Source of the DNA: an uncultured Planctomycetia bacterium
GTDB lineage: Bacteria; Planctomycetota; UBA1135; GCA-002686595
NCBI GenBank assembly: GCA_937952135.1
Contig: CALFYL010000138.1
Coordinates: 1 to 23,112 of the forward strand
DNA length: 23,112 nucleotides
Reading direction: 5' to 3'
Numbering within the stretch: position 1 is the first letter of the stretch; every line of letters starts with the position of its first letter. A program made the position numbers and the translations under genes. The notes below the pieces were generated by a model. That model ran no database searches. It saw only the letters and a program-made list of their open reading frames with translations, and was not told the DNA's origin. Shown in pieces: positions 8,720 through 16,041 of this stretch.

Positions 8720-9975
8720 CGCCCCAAACGGCCGACGGAGCAGCGATCAAGATGATCAACGTGGTGATGATCAGTCCGGGTTTCCCGGCCGAGATGCCGC
8801 ACTTTGCGCGCGGCCTCAAGTCGGTCGGCGCCAGCGTGCTGGGCGTGGGCGACCAACCGCTCGCGGCGCTCGAGCCGATGGCGCGCGAGAGCCTCGACGC
8901 GTACCTGCAGACGCCGAACCTGTGGGACGAGATCGCGGTGGTCAACGCCGTGAAGGAGCGCCTGCGCGGGCAGAAGATCGACCACGTCGAGTGCCTGTGG
9001 GAGCCCGGCATGGTGCTCGCCGCGCGCCTCCGCGAAGCGCTCGGCGTGCGCGGCCTCGGCGTCGAGCAGACGCTGCCCTTCCGCGACAAGGTGCGCATGA
9101 AGGAAGTTCTCGAGCAGGCCGGCGTGCGGATCCCGCGCTACGGCCGCGCGCGCAACGTGGCGGAAGCGCGCGCGGTCGCGGCGCACACCGGCTTCCCGCT
9201 GATCATCAAGCCCATCGCCGGCGCGGGGTCCGCGGACACCTACACGTGCCGCAACCACGCCGAGCTCGACAACGCGATCGCGCTCACCAAGCACGTGCCC
9301 GAGGTCACGATCGAAGAGTACGTCGAAGGCGAGGAGTACACCTTCGACACCGTGTGCTCGCAGGGCGAGATCCTGTTCGAGAACGTCGGCTGGTACCGGC
9401 CGAAGCCGCTCGACGCGCGCCTCAACGAGTGGATCAGCCCGCAGTGCATCTGCCTCAAGGACCTCGAGGCGCCGCACGTGAAGCAGGGCCGCGAACTGGG
9501 CCGCAAGGTGCTGCAGGCGCTCGGCTTCCAGAGCGGGTTCTCGCACATGGAGTGGTTCTACACGCCGAGCGGCGAGGCCGTGTTCGGCGAGATCGGCGCG
9601 CGCGCGCCGGGCGCGCGGCTCGTGCACATGATGAACTACTCGTGCGACATCGACCTGTTCGTCGGCTGGGCCGAGGCCATCTGCCACGGCCGCATCTCGC
9701 AGGACACTTCGAAGAAGTACAACTCCGCGATGGTCTTCAAGCGCGCGAGCGGGCCCGGCCAGATCGTGACGCGCATCGAGGGCCTCGACGCGCTGCTCCG
9801 GCGCTACCAGCCGTTCATCGTGAACCTCGAGCTCGTCCAGGTCGGCGAGCCGCGGCGCGACTTCCGCAAGGTGCTGGTCGGCGACGGCTGGATCGCGTGC
9901 CGCCATCCCGACCTCGCCTTCGCGGCGCAGATGGCCGACGATTTCGGCTCTCAACTCGGCATCTACGCCGACTGA
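8716..9975 (+). CDS. ATP-grasp ligase, paralog C
   Basis: 419 aa from the ATGA overlap at 8716. A second in-frame ATG at 8752, 11 nt after GGAG, begins the conserved MINVVMISPGFPAE sequence and may be the true start (407 aa). The pre-ATP-grasp domain resembles paralog A (PGFP...F.R.L.SVGA..LG.G). ATP-grasp motifs: LPFRDKVRMKEVLEQAG (120-136), FPLIIKP with K165, IAGAGSADTY, IEEYVEGEEYTFDT (199-212), WISPQC (239-244), HMEWF with E279 and GEIGARAPG with E292. The metal-site Asn is again Gly. WISPQ is shared with paralog A, which suggests A and C act on related substrates. It is followed after 10 bp by the S51-like gene. Reaction inferred as ATP-dependent carboxylate-amine ligation; product unknown. 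Confidence 0.83.
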   Translation: MTPQTADGAAIKMINVVMISPGFPAEMPHFARGLKSVGASVLGVGDQPLAALEPMARESLDAYLQTPNLWDEIAVVNAVKERLRGQKIDHVECLWEPGMVLAARLREALGVRGLGVEQTLPFRDKVRMKEVLEQAGVRIPRYGRARNVAEARAVAAHTGFPLIIKPIAGAGSADTYTCRNHAELDNAIALTKHVPEVTIEEYVEGEEYTFDTVCSQGEILFENVGWYRPKPLDARLNEWISPQCICLKDLEAPHVKQGRELGRKVLQALGFQSGFSHMEWFYTPSGEAVFGEIGARAPGARLVHMMNYSCDIDLFVGWAEAICHGRISQDTSKKYNSAMVFKRASGPGQIVTRIEGLDALLRRYQPFIVNLELVQVGEPRRDFRKVLVGDGWIACRHPDLAFAAQMADDFGSQLGIYAD

Positions 9976-9985
9976 AGGTCGCACG

Positions 9986-10930
9986 ATGGTTCGACACCAC
10001 GTGGTGCTGCTCGGCCCGCAGCGCTTGGAGCCGACGCTCAAGGACGCGGTCGACTCGCTCGGCATCCGCGGGCGCATCGCGGCCGTCACCGCCGGCTGGG
10101 AGGAGCGCGAGAGCGAAGACCAGGAGCTCTCGGCGCACCTCGGCGGCCGCACGGTCAACCTGAACCTCTACGCGCGCAGCGAGGACGTCCACCGCAGCGA
10201 TCCCGAGTTGCTCGGCGCCATCCGCGCGCGCCACGACAAGCTGCGCAAGCTCCAGGAGCTCTACCGCGTGCGCCTCAGCCATTTGATGGAGGCGGCGCGC
10301 GAGCTGCTGCGGCGCGAGACGCTGCCGGGCTATTCGGGGCTCATCGAAGCCTCGGTGCGCGGCGCGATCGACGCCGTGCGGCGGCTCGACGACGAGCACA
10401 CGCTGCGCGTGCGCGAAGCGCACGTCGACTTCGACCGGCGCTGGAAGCCGCACGAACGCGAGCACGTCGCCCGGCATCGCCGCGAGTTGCGCGAGCTCCT
10501 CGACGGGTGCTCGGCGCTGTGTGTCGCGGGCGGCCACGTCGCGATCCTGCTCGACCGGCTGCGCATGTTCGGGCTGATCGATCTGCTGCGCGAGCAGCCG
10601 GTCTTCGCCTGGTCCGCGGGCGCGATGGCGCTGGCCGAGCGCGTCGTGGTGTTCGACGACCGCAGCGCGCACGGACCCGGCGATCCGGAGGTGCTCGAGA
10701 GCGGGCTCGGCGCGGTGCAGGGCATGGTCGCGCTCCCCCACGCCGCGCGGCGGCTCAAGTTCGAAGACCGCGCCCGCGTCGCGCTGTTCGCGCGGCGCTT
10801 CGAGCCGTGCATCTGCGCCGCGCTCGACCCGCGCATGCGCATGGACTTCCGCGACGGCGAGTGGAGCGCCCCCTGGGGAGCGCGCGCGCTGACGACGCAC
10901 GGCGAGTTGCGCGAGGTGGGCGCCGCATGA
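9986..10930 (+). CDS. S51 peptidase / cyanophycinase-like Ser hydrolase (class I GATase-like fold)
   Basis: 314 aa, presumed cytoplasmic. Residues 175-290 resemble the core of the S51 family (dipeptidase E, cyanophycinase). LCVAGGHVAILLDRL (178-192) corresponds to the glycine-rich GG-[DH] loop. FAWSAGAMAL (207-216) holds the nucleophile elbow with Ser210. GLGAVQGMVALPHAARRL (240-257) gives the likely catalytic His252, then a short run ending FEPCICAALD. S51 enzymes cleave acidic or isopeptide-like bonds. The first 170 residues are unusual: a small Rossmann-like start followed by a long Arg/Glu-rich helical stretch (about 85-170). GAAGG ends 7 nt before the ATG. It is translationally coupled to the next gene by ATGA. 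Placed directly after two ATP-grasp ligases, it could trim or recycle their product. Fold assignment fairly sure, substrate unknown; non-catalytic GATase-like function is the alternative. Confidence 0.7.
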   Translation: MVRHHVVLLGPQRLEPTLKDAVDSLGIRGRIAAVTAGWEERESEDQELSAHLGGRTVNLNLYARSEDVHRSDPELLGAIRARHDKLRKLQELYRVRLSHLMEAARELLRRETLPGYSGLIEASVRGAIDAVRRLDDEHTLRVREAHVDFDRRWKPHEREHVARHRRELRELLDGCSALCVAGGHVAILLDRLRMFGLIDLLREQPVFAWSAGAMALAERVVVFDDRSAHGPGDPEVLESGLGAVQGMVALPHAARRLKFEDRARVALFARRFEPCICAALDPRMRMDFRDGEWSAPWGARALTTHGELREVGAA

Positions 10931-12063
10931 ACGCCACCGCCCAAGAGCTCGAGACGCGCGCCGAGTCCGGCCCCGCCGCGCTCGACCAGTTCCTGCGCTC
11001 GAACCGCTTCCCGCTCGTCGAAGGCCGCACGGTGACCTTCGTCTACGTCGGCGCCGCGGACTCGATCCACTTGCGCCACTGGCTGCACGGCCTCCCGAAC
11101 TCGCTCGCCTTCCAGCGCATCGGCCACACGCCCGTCTGGCGCCTCACGATCGACATCCCCGAAGGGTCGCGGGTCGAGTACAAGCTCGAGATCGCGCGCG
11201 GCGGCCACCGCCAGCTCATCACCGACCCGCTCAACGAGAACTACGCGCGCGATCCCTACGGAGCGAATTCGGTCGTGCGCGGCGCGGGCTACGAGGACCC
11301 CGAGTGGGCGCGCCACGACGCGGAAGCGCGCTTGGGCGAGATCCAGGAGCTCGAGGTCGACGCGAAGAGCTTCGGCGACAAGCGCACGGTGCTCGTGTAC
11401 CTGCCGGCGCGCTACCGCCCCACGCGGCGCTATCCGCTGCTGATCGCGCACGACGGTCCGGACTACTTGAAGTTCGCGCAGTTGCGCTCGGTGCTCGACA
11501 ACCTGATCCACCGCCTCGACATCCAGCCGATGGTCGTGGCGCTGACGCAGTCGTCGAGCCGCCTCACGGAGTACGCGGACGACGAGCGCCACGCGCGCTT
11601 CCTCGCCCACGACCTGCTGCAGGCGCTCGAGTCGCGCTACTCGCTGCTCGAGGACCCCGAGTCGCGCTGCTTGATGGGCGCGAGCTTCGGCGGCGTCGCG
11701 TCGCTTTCCGCGGCGTGGCGGCACCCCGGCACCTTCGGCCGCCTGCTGCTGCAATCCGGCTCGTTCGTGTTCACCGACCTGGGCGACCACGACCGCGGGC
11801 CGGTGTTCGATCCCGTGGTGAAGTTCATGAACCAGTTCCGCGCGCGGCCGGGCCGGCCCGCGGAGCACGTCTACCTCTCGTGCGGCATCTACGAGGGGCT
11901 GATCTACTACAACCGCTCGATCGTGCCGCTGCTTCAGTCGACGGGGATGAACCTGCGCTTCACCGAAGCGCGCGACGGACACAACTGGGAGAACTGGCGC
12001 GACCGGTTGCGCGACGGACTCTCGTGGCTGTTCCCCGGGCCTTCGTGGCTCGTGTACGAGTAG
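10927..12063 (+). CDS. Alpha/beta hydrolase, Fes/esterase D type with N-terminal E-set-like domain
   Basis: 378 aa. Residues about 34-100 (VTFVYVGAADSIHLRHWLHG, then WRLTIDIPEGSRVEYKLEI) look like the Ig-like E-set/CBM48-type domain found ahead of enterochelin esterases and glycogen-branching enzymes. The putative-esterase domain follows: RTVLVYLPARY (153-163), nucleophile elbow GASFGG with Ser253, and catalytic His352 in GHNWENW. The family (IroE/Fes/EstD, PF00756) hydrolyses esters, including siderophore and acyl-sugar esters. There are no siderophore genes nearby, so ferric enterobactin hydrolysis is unlikely. GAGGTG lies 7 nt before the ATG, which overlaps the previous stop as ATGA. It closes the operon and converges with the HDOD gene. 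Within this context it may release or edit an ester intermediate, or act on a carbohydrate ester. Confidence 0.8.
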   Translation: MNATAQELETRAESGPAALDQFLRSNRFPLVEGRTVTFVYVGAADSIHLRHWLHGLPNSLAFQRIGHTPVWRLTIDIPEGSRVEYKLEIARGGHRQLITDPLNENYARDPYGANSVVRGAGYEDPEWARHDAEARLGEIQELEVDAKSFGDKRTVLVYLPARYRPTRRYPLLIAHDGPDYLKFAQLRSVLDNLIHRLDIQPMVVALTQSSSRLTEYADDERHARFLAHDLLQALESRYSLLEDPESRCLMGASFGGVASLSAAWRHPGTFGRLLLQSGSFVFTDLGDHDRGPVFDPVVKFMNQFRARPGRPAEHVYLSCGIYEGLIYYNRSIVPLLQSTGMNLRFTEARDGHNWENWRDRLRDGLSWLFPGPSWLVYE

Positions 12064-12088
12064 CGGCTGCGATTCGCGGGCGAGCCGC
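12063..12088. terminator. Hairpin between convergent genes
   Basis: GCGGCT (12063-12068) / AGCCGC (12083-12088), a 6-bp stem with a 14-nt loop, in the 31-bp gap between the stops of two convergent genes. A position expected for a bidirectional terminator, but there are no T-runs. Confidence 0.3.
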
Positions 12089-12094
12089 CGACGA

Positions 12095-13282
12095 TCACCC
12101 GGCGCGCGAGACGATGCCGAGGGCGAGCTCGGTCCACGTCTCGAGCTTGTCCGCGACGCCGAGGGCCGCGAGCTCGTCGCAGTCGATCCTCGCCATCAAG
12201 CGGCGGCGGTCGGCCTCGTGCCTGGCGGCGGCGACTTGCACGAGCAGGTCGGCGAGCGCGAGCGCGTCGACGAGTTCCAGCTCGCGGCGCTCGGTCGGCC
12301 GTCGGTCGTGGTGGTGCGCCACCGCCTGCACCACCGGCATCGGAAGCCCCCACTGGCCGATCAGGTACGCCCCCACCCGCGCGTGCAGACGCTCGGCGTC
12401 GGGGTCGGCCAGCCCCGCGCGCCGCGCGGCGCACGTGCGCGCGAACTCCGCGGGCAGTTGCGTCGCGAGCACGAGTTCGCCCACGTCGTGCAACATGCCG
12501 GCGGTGAAGGCGATCTCCTTCGCTTCGGGCCGGGACGTGATCGCGCTCGCGAGCTCGGCGACCTGCAGCGCGTGGAGCTGCTGCGCGCCCAGGTCGAAGT
12601 CGCTCGGGAAGTCCGCGGCGTCGAACTTGGAGAACACCTCGGCGCTGAGCACGACGCGGCGCAGGGTCACCGCGCCCAGGTACGCCGCGGCGTGGCGAAC
12701 GTCCGAGATCACTTGTCCGAGGCCGAAGAAGCTCGAGTTGACGAGTTGCAGGAGCTTGGCGCACAACGCGATGTCCTCGCGCAGGATCGCCTCGAGCACG
12801 CCGAGCTCGACGTCGGGGTCGAGCAGCGCGTCGCCGAGCCGCCGATGGATGCTCGGAGGCGACGGAAGGCGCGAGATCCTGCCGACGAGGCGGCGCAGCT
12901 CGTCGGAGTCGAGCAGCCCCGAGGTGTCGACGGCGCGCGAGAGCGTGTCGATGAGCGTCTGCGCGGAGCACGGCTTGGAGAGGAACTGGTGCGCGACCGA
13001 GATCGACTGCGTGGAGCTGTCGCGCTCGCACTGCCCCGACAGCACGACGCGCGTCGCCGAGGGCATGCGCTGCTTCACGACTTCGAGGAACTCGGCGCCG
13101 CTCATGCCCGGCATGCGCATGTCGGAGACCACGACGTCGAAGCGCTCGCCATCGAGCAACTCCACCGCGCGCAGCGGATCCGAGACGAGCTCGACCTGCC
13201 ACTCGTGGCGCCGCGCGTAGAGCACGCGCTTGATCCCGGCGAGGATGCGCTGCTCGTCGTCGACGAACAGGATGCGTGTCAC
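12095..13282 (-). CDS. Response regulator: receiver domain plus HDOD domain
   Basis: 395 aa from a GTG start that overlaps the kinase stop as GTGA. The receiver domain (1-120) has VDDE, phospho-acceptor Asp54 in SDMRMPGMSG, the Ser switch residue in VVLSGQ and Lys103 in FLSKPCS. The HDOD domain (about 127-330) shows LPSPPSIHRRL, REDIALCAKLLQLVNSSFFG and VRHAAAYLGAVTLRRVVL, followed by AFTAGMLHDVGELVL. HDOD proteins are non-catalytic relatives of HD phosphohydrolases that usually act as signalling scaffolds in bacterial regulation. As the last gene of the FIST-kinase-regulator operon it is the likely cognate target of the kinase. Start choice rests on the overlap and on the family's usual beginning; the long in-frame extension upstream lies within the kinase gene. 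Confidence 0.88.
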   Translation of the reverse strand: MTRILFVDDEQRILAGIKRVLYARRHEWQVELVSDPLRAVELLDGERFDVVVSDMRMPGMSGAEFLEVVKQRMPSATRVVLSGQCERDSSTQSISVAHQFLSKPCSAQTLIDTLSRAVDTSGLLDSDELRRLVGRISRLPSPPSIHRRLGDALLDPDVELGVLEAILREDIALCAKLLQLVNSSFFGLGQVISDVRHAAAYLGAVTLRRVVLSAEVFSKFDAADFPSDFDLGAQQLHALQVAELASAITSRPEAKEIAFTAGMLHDVGELVLATQLPAEFARTCAARRAGLADPDAERLHARVGAYLIGQWGLPMPVVQAVAHHHDRRPTERRELELVDALALADLLVQVAAARHEADRRRLMARIDCDELAALGVADKLETWTELALGIVSRAG

Positions 13283-14388
13283 TCCGCGACCTCGGGTTCC
13301 GATCGTTCCTTCCGCGTGCCGGCGTCGGTGAGCGGCAGCCGCAGGGTGAAGCAGGTTCCGACGCCGACCTCGCTGGTCACGTCGATCGTGCCGGCGTGTT
13401 GGTTCACGATCACCGCGTAGGCCATCGAGAGGCCTTGACCGGTGCCGCGGCCGACGACTTTCGTGGTGAAGAAGGGCTCGTAGATGCGGCGCAGGTTCGC
13501 TTCGGGGATCCCGCAGCCGTCGTCCTCGATCAGCACCTCGGCCCACTCTCCGGCCCGGCGCGTCGTGACGCGGATCACGCCCAGCGGTCCTCCCTCGCCG
13601 CGCCGGTCCGCGATCGCGTGGGCGCTGTTGACCAGGAAGTTCAGGAACACCTGGTTGAGTTCGCACGGGAAGCACTCCACCGGCGGCAGCGCGCGGTCGA
13701 AGTTCGTCTCGACCTGCGCGACGTACTTCCACTCCGCGCGCCCGACGATCAGCGTGCTGTCCAGCGCGTGGTTGAGGTCGATCGGCGCCTTCTGGCGCGT
13801 GCCCGGGTGCGAGAACTCCTTCATCGCGCGCACGATCCCGGCGACGCGCTCGACGCCCTCGACCGACTGCTTCACCGCCATCGGCAGCTCGCCCTGGAGG
13901 AACTCGACGTCGACCGAGTCGTACAGCTCGGCGACCTGCTGAGCGAGCTCGCGGCCCGCGGCGGTCGACGCGCAGACGTCGACGAGCTCGGGGATGCGCT
14001 GGCACAGCCCGAGCAACGCTTCGACGCTCGACGAGATGAATCCCAGGTTGTCGCCGACGTACTGGGTCGGCGTGTTGATCTCGTGCGCCACCCCCGCCGC
14101 GAGCCGGCCGATCGATTCGAGCCGCTGCGCGTCGGCGAGCGAGCGTTCCATGCGTTGCAGCCGCTCGCCCGCCTCGGCGAGCTCCGCGGTCTTGCGCCGC
14201 ACGGCCTCCTGCAGCGCGGCGCCGCTGAACAGCGCCGCGAAGGACGAGTTCGGATCCATCTGCTTGCGCCGCGCACTCGAGATGAGCGCACCGATGGTCT
14301 TCTCCCGCGCGCGAAGCCTCGCCTGGGCGGCTTCGAGCTGGCGCAGAAGCTCGGGTGCGCTCTCGTTCCCGGCCACCTGGGTGTCCAT
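13279..14388 (-). CDS. Soluble sensor-less histidine kinase (HisKA/HATPase_c)
   Basis: 369 aa with no membrane segment or recognisable PAS, GAF or HAMP domain. Residues about 10-95 are predicted-looking coiled coil (LLRQLEAAQARLRAREKT; LAEAGERLQRMERSLADAQ). The H-box is AAGVAHEINTP with phospho-acceptor His102. A spacer of about 90 residues leads to VKQSVEGVERVAGIVRAMKEFS. The ATPase part has the N-box NQVFLNFLVNSAHAI (245-259), DDGCGIP (289-295), EPFFTTK (304-310) and GTGQGLSMAY (315-324), all intact. ACGGAG stands before the ATG. Because it carries no input domain, the signal is probably delivered by the FIST protein encoded 11 bp upstream. It overlaps the receiver-HDOD gene by four bases, so kinase and regulator are made together. 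Confidence 0.9.
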   Translation of the reverse strand: MDTQVAGNESAPELLRQLEAAQARLRAREKTIGALISSARRKQMDPNSSFAALFSGAALQEAVRRKTAELAEAGERLQRMERSLADAQRLESIGRLAAGVAHEINTPTQYVGDNLGFISSSVEALLGLCQRIPELVDVCASTAAGRELAQQVAELYDSVDVEFLQGELPMAVKQSVEGVERVAGIVRAMKEFSHPGTRQKAPIDLNHALDSTLIVGRAEWKYVAQVETNFDRALPPVECFPCELNQVFLNFLVNSAHAIADRRGEGGPLGVIRVTTRRAGEWAEVLIEDDGCGIPEANLRRIYEPFFTTKVVGRGTGQGLSMAYAVIVNQHAGTIDVTSEVGVGTCFTLRLPLTDAGTRKERSEPEVAE

Positions 14389-14399
14389 GCTTCGCTCCG

Positions 14400-15533
14400 T
14401 CAGACGCCGATGGCCACGCCGGTGAAGGTCTGGTTGATGTGCACGCCGTTGAACTGCTCGCCGTAGGTGTCGAAGCCGCACACGCGGTATTCGACGTACA
14501 GGTCGCCGAGCTCCGAGAGGCGGCACGAGGACTCGAACTCGAGCCGGCGCAGGATGCACGAGAAGCCGATGACTGCCTGCAGCTCGCCGACGCGCGCACG
14601 CGCCGCTTCGAAGGCTGCGCGCGCCGCCGCCGCGGGATCCGTGGGGCGTCCGATCGAGAACACCACGCCGATGTCGATGGCGCAGAACAGGTTGAGGCCG
14701 CCGTCCGGCGTGACCGAGACGATCGAGCGCACGTAGGACTCGCCGCCGAGCTCGACGACGATGGGATGGCTCGAGAACACGGCGCTGTCGAGCTTGTCCG
14801 GCGCGACCCCGATCGCGTCCGCGTAGGCGATGCTCGCGGGAACGCCGTTGATCTCGCGCAGGATCCGCCCGTCGGGGTCCGCGTCCGTGATCACGAACGC
14901 GGCGTCGCCCGGCTCGAAGTGCTGGAACTTGAACGGTGCGATGGGCGCGTCGAGCAGCACGTGCACGAACACCGCGCGGTGCGAGTGGAACGCGCCGTCG
15001 ACGTAGACGTGCGTGCGCTCGAAGGTGAGGTCGTCGCCCGCCGAGCCGCCGACGATCGGGACCATCGGAAGCTCGCGGTACAGCGCGAGCGCGAGGTGCT
15101 CTTCGCGCTTGGAGAGACCGTCGGCGAGCAACAGGCCGAAGGACCCGCGATCGGGCCACTGCGCGCGCTGCTCGGCGCAGTCCGCGGCGACGCGCAGCAC
15201 GTCCGCGTCGATGTTCGCCAGATCGATGCCCCAGGCCTGCGCATCGAGCTCGCCGGCGAAGCTGAGCGCCGCGATGCCGCCGCGCGATGGACCGTCGGGG
15301 CCGAGCTCGCCGGCGGAGGTGCAGCCGACGACGACGCACGAAGTGCGCTCGCGCAACGCCGCGGCGAGGCGCTCGACGTCGTAGCGCGCCGAGGCAAAGA
15401 AGAGCACGAGGCGCTGGTCGTCCTGTTGGACCTGCGCGAACACCTCGGCGACGGCGGTGGCTTCGTCGGAGGACGAGGAGTGACCGCGGCGAATGTGAAC
15501 GCGAGTCGTGGCCTGGGTGGAAGCAGTTTGCAT
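14400..15533 (-). CDS. FIST-domain sensory protein (FIST_N + FIST_C), possible NosP-type sensor
   Basis: 377 aa, cytoplasmic. FIST_N: VVVGCTSAGELGPDG (67-81), SFGLLLADGL (131-140) and VGGSAGDDL (161-169). FIST_C: AAFVITDADPDGRI, LGGESYVRSI, then FSCILRR (324-330) and the family's characteristic end CGFDTYGEQFNG with H365 and N367 in GVHINQTFTG. FIST proteins are ligand sensors often encoded beside histidine kinases. The best studied, NosP, binds haem and senses nitric oxide while controlling a kinase and c-di-GMP levels. Whether this one binds haem cannot be read from the sequence. The start at 15533 is the last ATG before the conserved domain; no good Shine-Dalgarno is seen, and an extension to 15719 looks non-coding. 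First gene of the kinase operon. Confidence 0.85.
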   Translation of the reverse strand: MQTASTQATTRVHIRRGHSSSSDEATAVAEVFAQVQQDDQRLVLFFASARYDVERLAAALRERTSCVVVGCTSAGELGPDGPSRGGIAALSFAGELDAQAWGIDLANIDADVLRVAADCAEQRAQWPDRGSFGLLLADGLSKREEHLALALYRELPMVPIVGGSAGDDLTFERTHVYVDGAFHSHRAVFVHVLLDAPIAPFKFQHFEPGDAAFVITDADPDGRILREINGVPASIAYADAIGVAPDKLDSAVFSSHPIVVELGGESYVRSIVSVTPDGGLNLFCAIDIGVVFSIGRPTDPAAAARAAFEAARARVGELQAVIGFSCILRRLEFESSCRLSELGDLYVEYRVCGFDTYGEQFNGVHINQTFTGVAIGV

Positions 15534-15847
15534 GTTCGTGGAGGTCTTCGCGTGGAGCAGCGAGCGTGGAGCGGCAAGTCGATGGCGTCGGAGCTGGAAG
15601 GCGCGGCGGGTGGAGTCGCGGGACGGGGCCGAGCCGCGACCCGGGCACGGGCGCGTGCCAGGCGAGCGGAGGTCCTCCCTCGAGGACCGCCGCCACCCGG
15701 CTCGCGCGGCCCCCATCACCCCCCGACGAGCATCGTCCGTTTCACGCCTGCAACTTCACGGCGCCCGCCCGCGGCGGCCGACTTTTCCGGCTCCACCGCC
15801 TCCTCCCGGACACTTCCGCAGCAGTCCGCCCGCGCCGGGGCCGTGCT

Positions 15848-15877
15848 CCCGGGGGACCCCGTCAAGCTGCCCCCGGG
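15848..15877. other. GC hairpin in the divergent intergenic region
   Basis: CCCGGGGG / CCCCCGGG, 8-bp perfect inverted repeat with a 14-nt loop. It could insulate the two operons or shape the leader of one of them. No T-run follows. Confidence 0.35.
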
Positions 15878-15888
15878 CCGGCCTGCGC

Positions 15889-15901
15889 AAGTTTGAAACT
15901 T
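15889..15901. promoter_or_regulatory. AT-rich palindrome, candidate operator 1
   Basis: AAGTTTGAAACTT is a perfect palindrome about one central base, in otherwise GC-rich DNA, 140 bp upstream of the receiver-HD gene. It is overlapped by TTCGAA at 15900-15905. Could bind a dimeric regulator; no factor is identified. Confidence 0.3.
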
Positions 15902-15966
15902 CGAACGACCGATACCGCCCGTCCCCGCGCCTCCGCGTCGAGTGCTTTCGTGCAATACCCGTTTCG

Positions 15967-15978
15967 AAGCTCCAGCTT
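15967..15978. promoter_or_regulatory. Palindrome, candidate operator 2
   Basis: AAGCT-CC-AGCTT, a 5-bp perfect inverted repeat with 2-bp spacing, overlapping a second TTCGAA at 15963-15968 and 63 bp from the first TTCGAA. It lies 63 bp before the ATG at 16042, where a promoter would be expected. Confidence 0.25.
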
Positions 15979-16041
15979 GCAACACCGCCACGCCCACCCC
16001 GAGGGCCCGTGGCCGACGGTCCGCGCCGAGGTCCGTCGCGC

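Larger units (their letters stand above)
15534..16041. other. Divergent intergenic region, 508 bp, between two signalling operons
   Basis: No credible gene: the frames that stay open give Pro/Arg/Ser-rich sequence with no domain. It serves as leader to both the FIST operon (left) and the receiver-HD/receiver-EAL operon (right). It holds a GC hairpin (15848-15877) and, unusually for this DNA, two AT-rich palindromes (15889-15901 and 15967-15978). Each palindrome overlaps a TTCGAA site (15900-15905 and 15963-15968). Confidence 0.6.

Noticed and set aside
4566..9975. Cyanophycin synthetase, suggested by ATP-grasp genes beside a cyanophycinase-like gene
   Set aside because: The ligases are about 410 residues with a single ATP-grasp domain and no Mur-ligase-like domain; cyanophycin synthetase is about twice as long.
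10927..12063. Enterochelin (siderophore) esterase
   Set aside because: The fold fits, but no siderophore synthesis, export or TonB-type uptake gene is in the window and the operon partners are ligases.
15508..16041. In-frame N-terminal extension of the receiver-HD gene into the divergent region
   Set aside because: Pro/Arg/Ser-rich sequence with no similarity to a domain; receivers of this type start within a few residues of the VLLVDDE motif, and CGAGG precedes the ATG at 16042.
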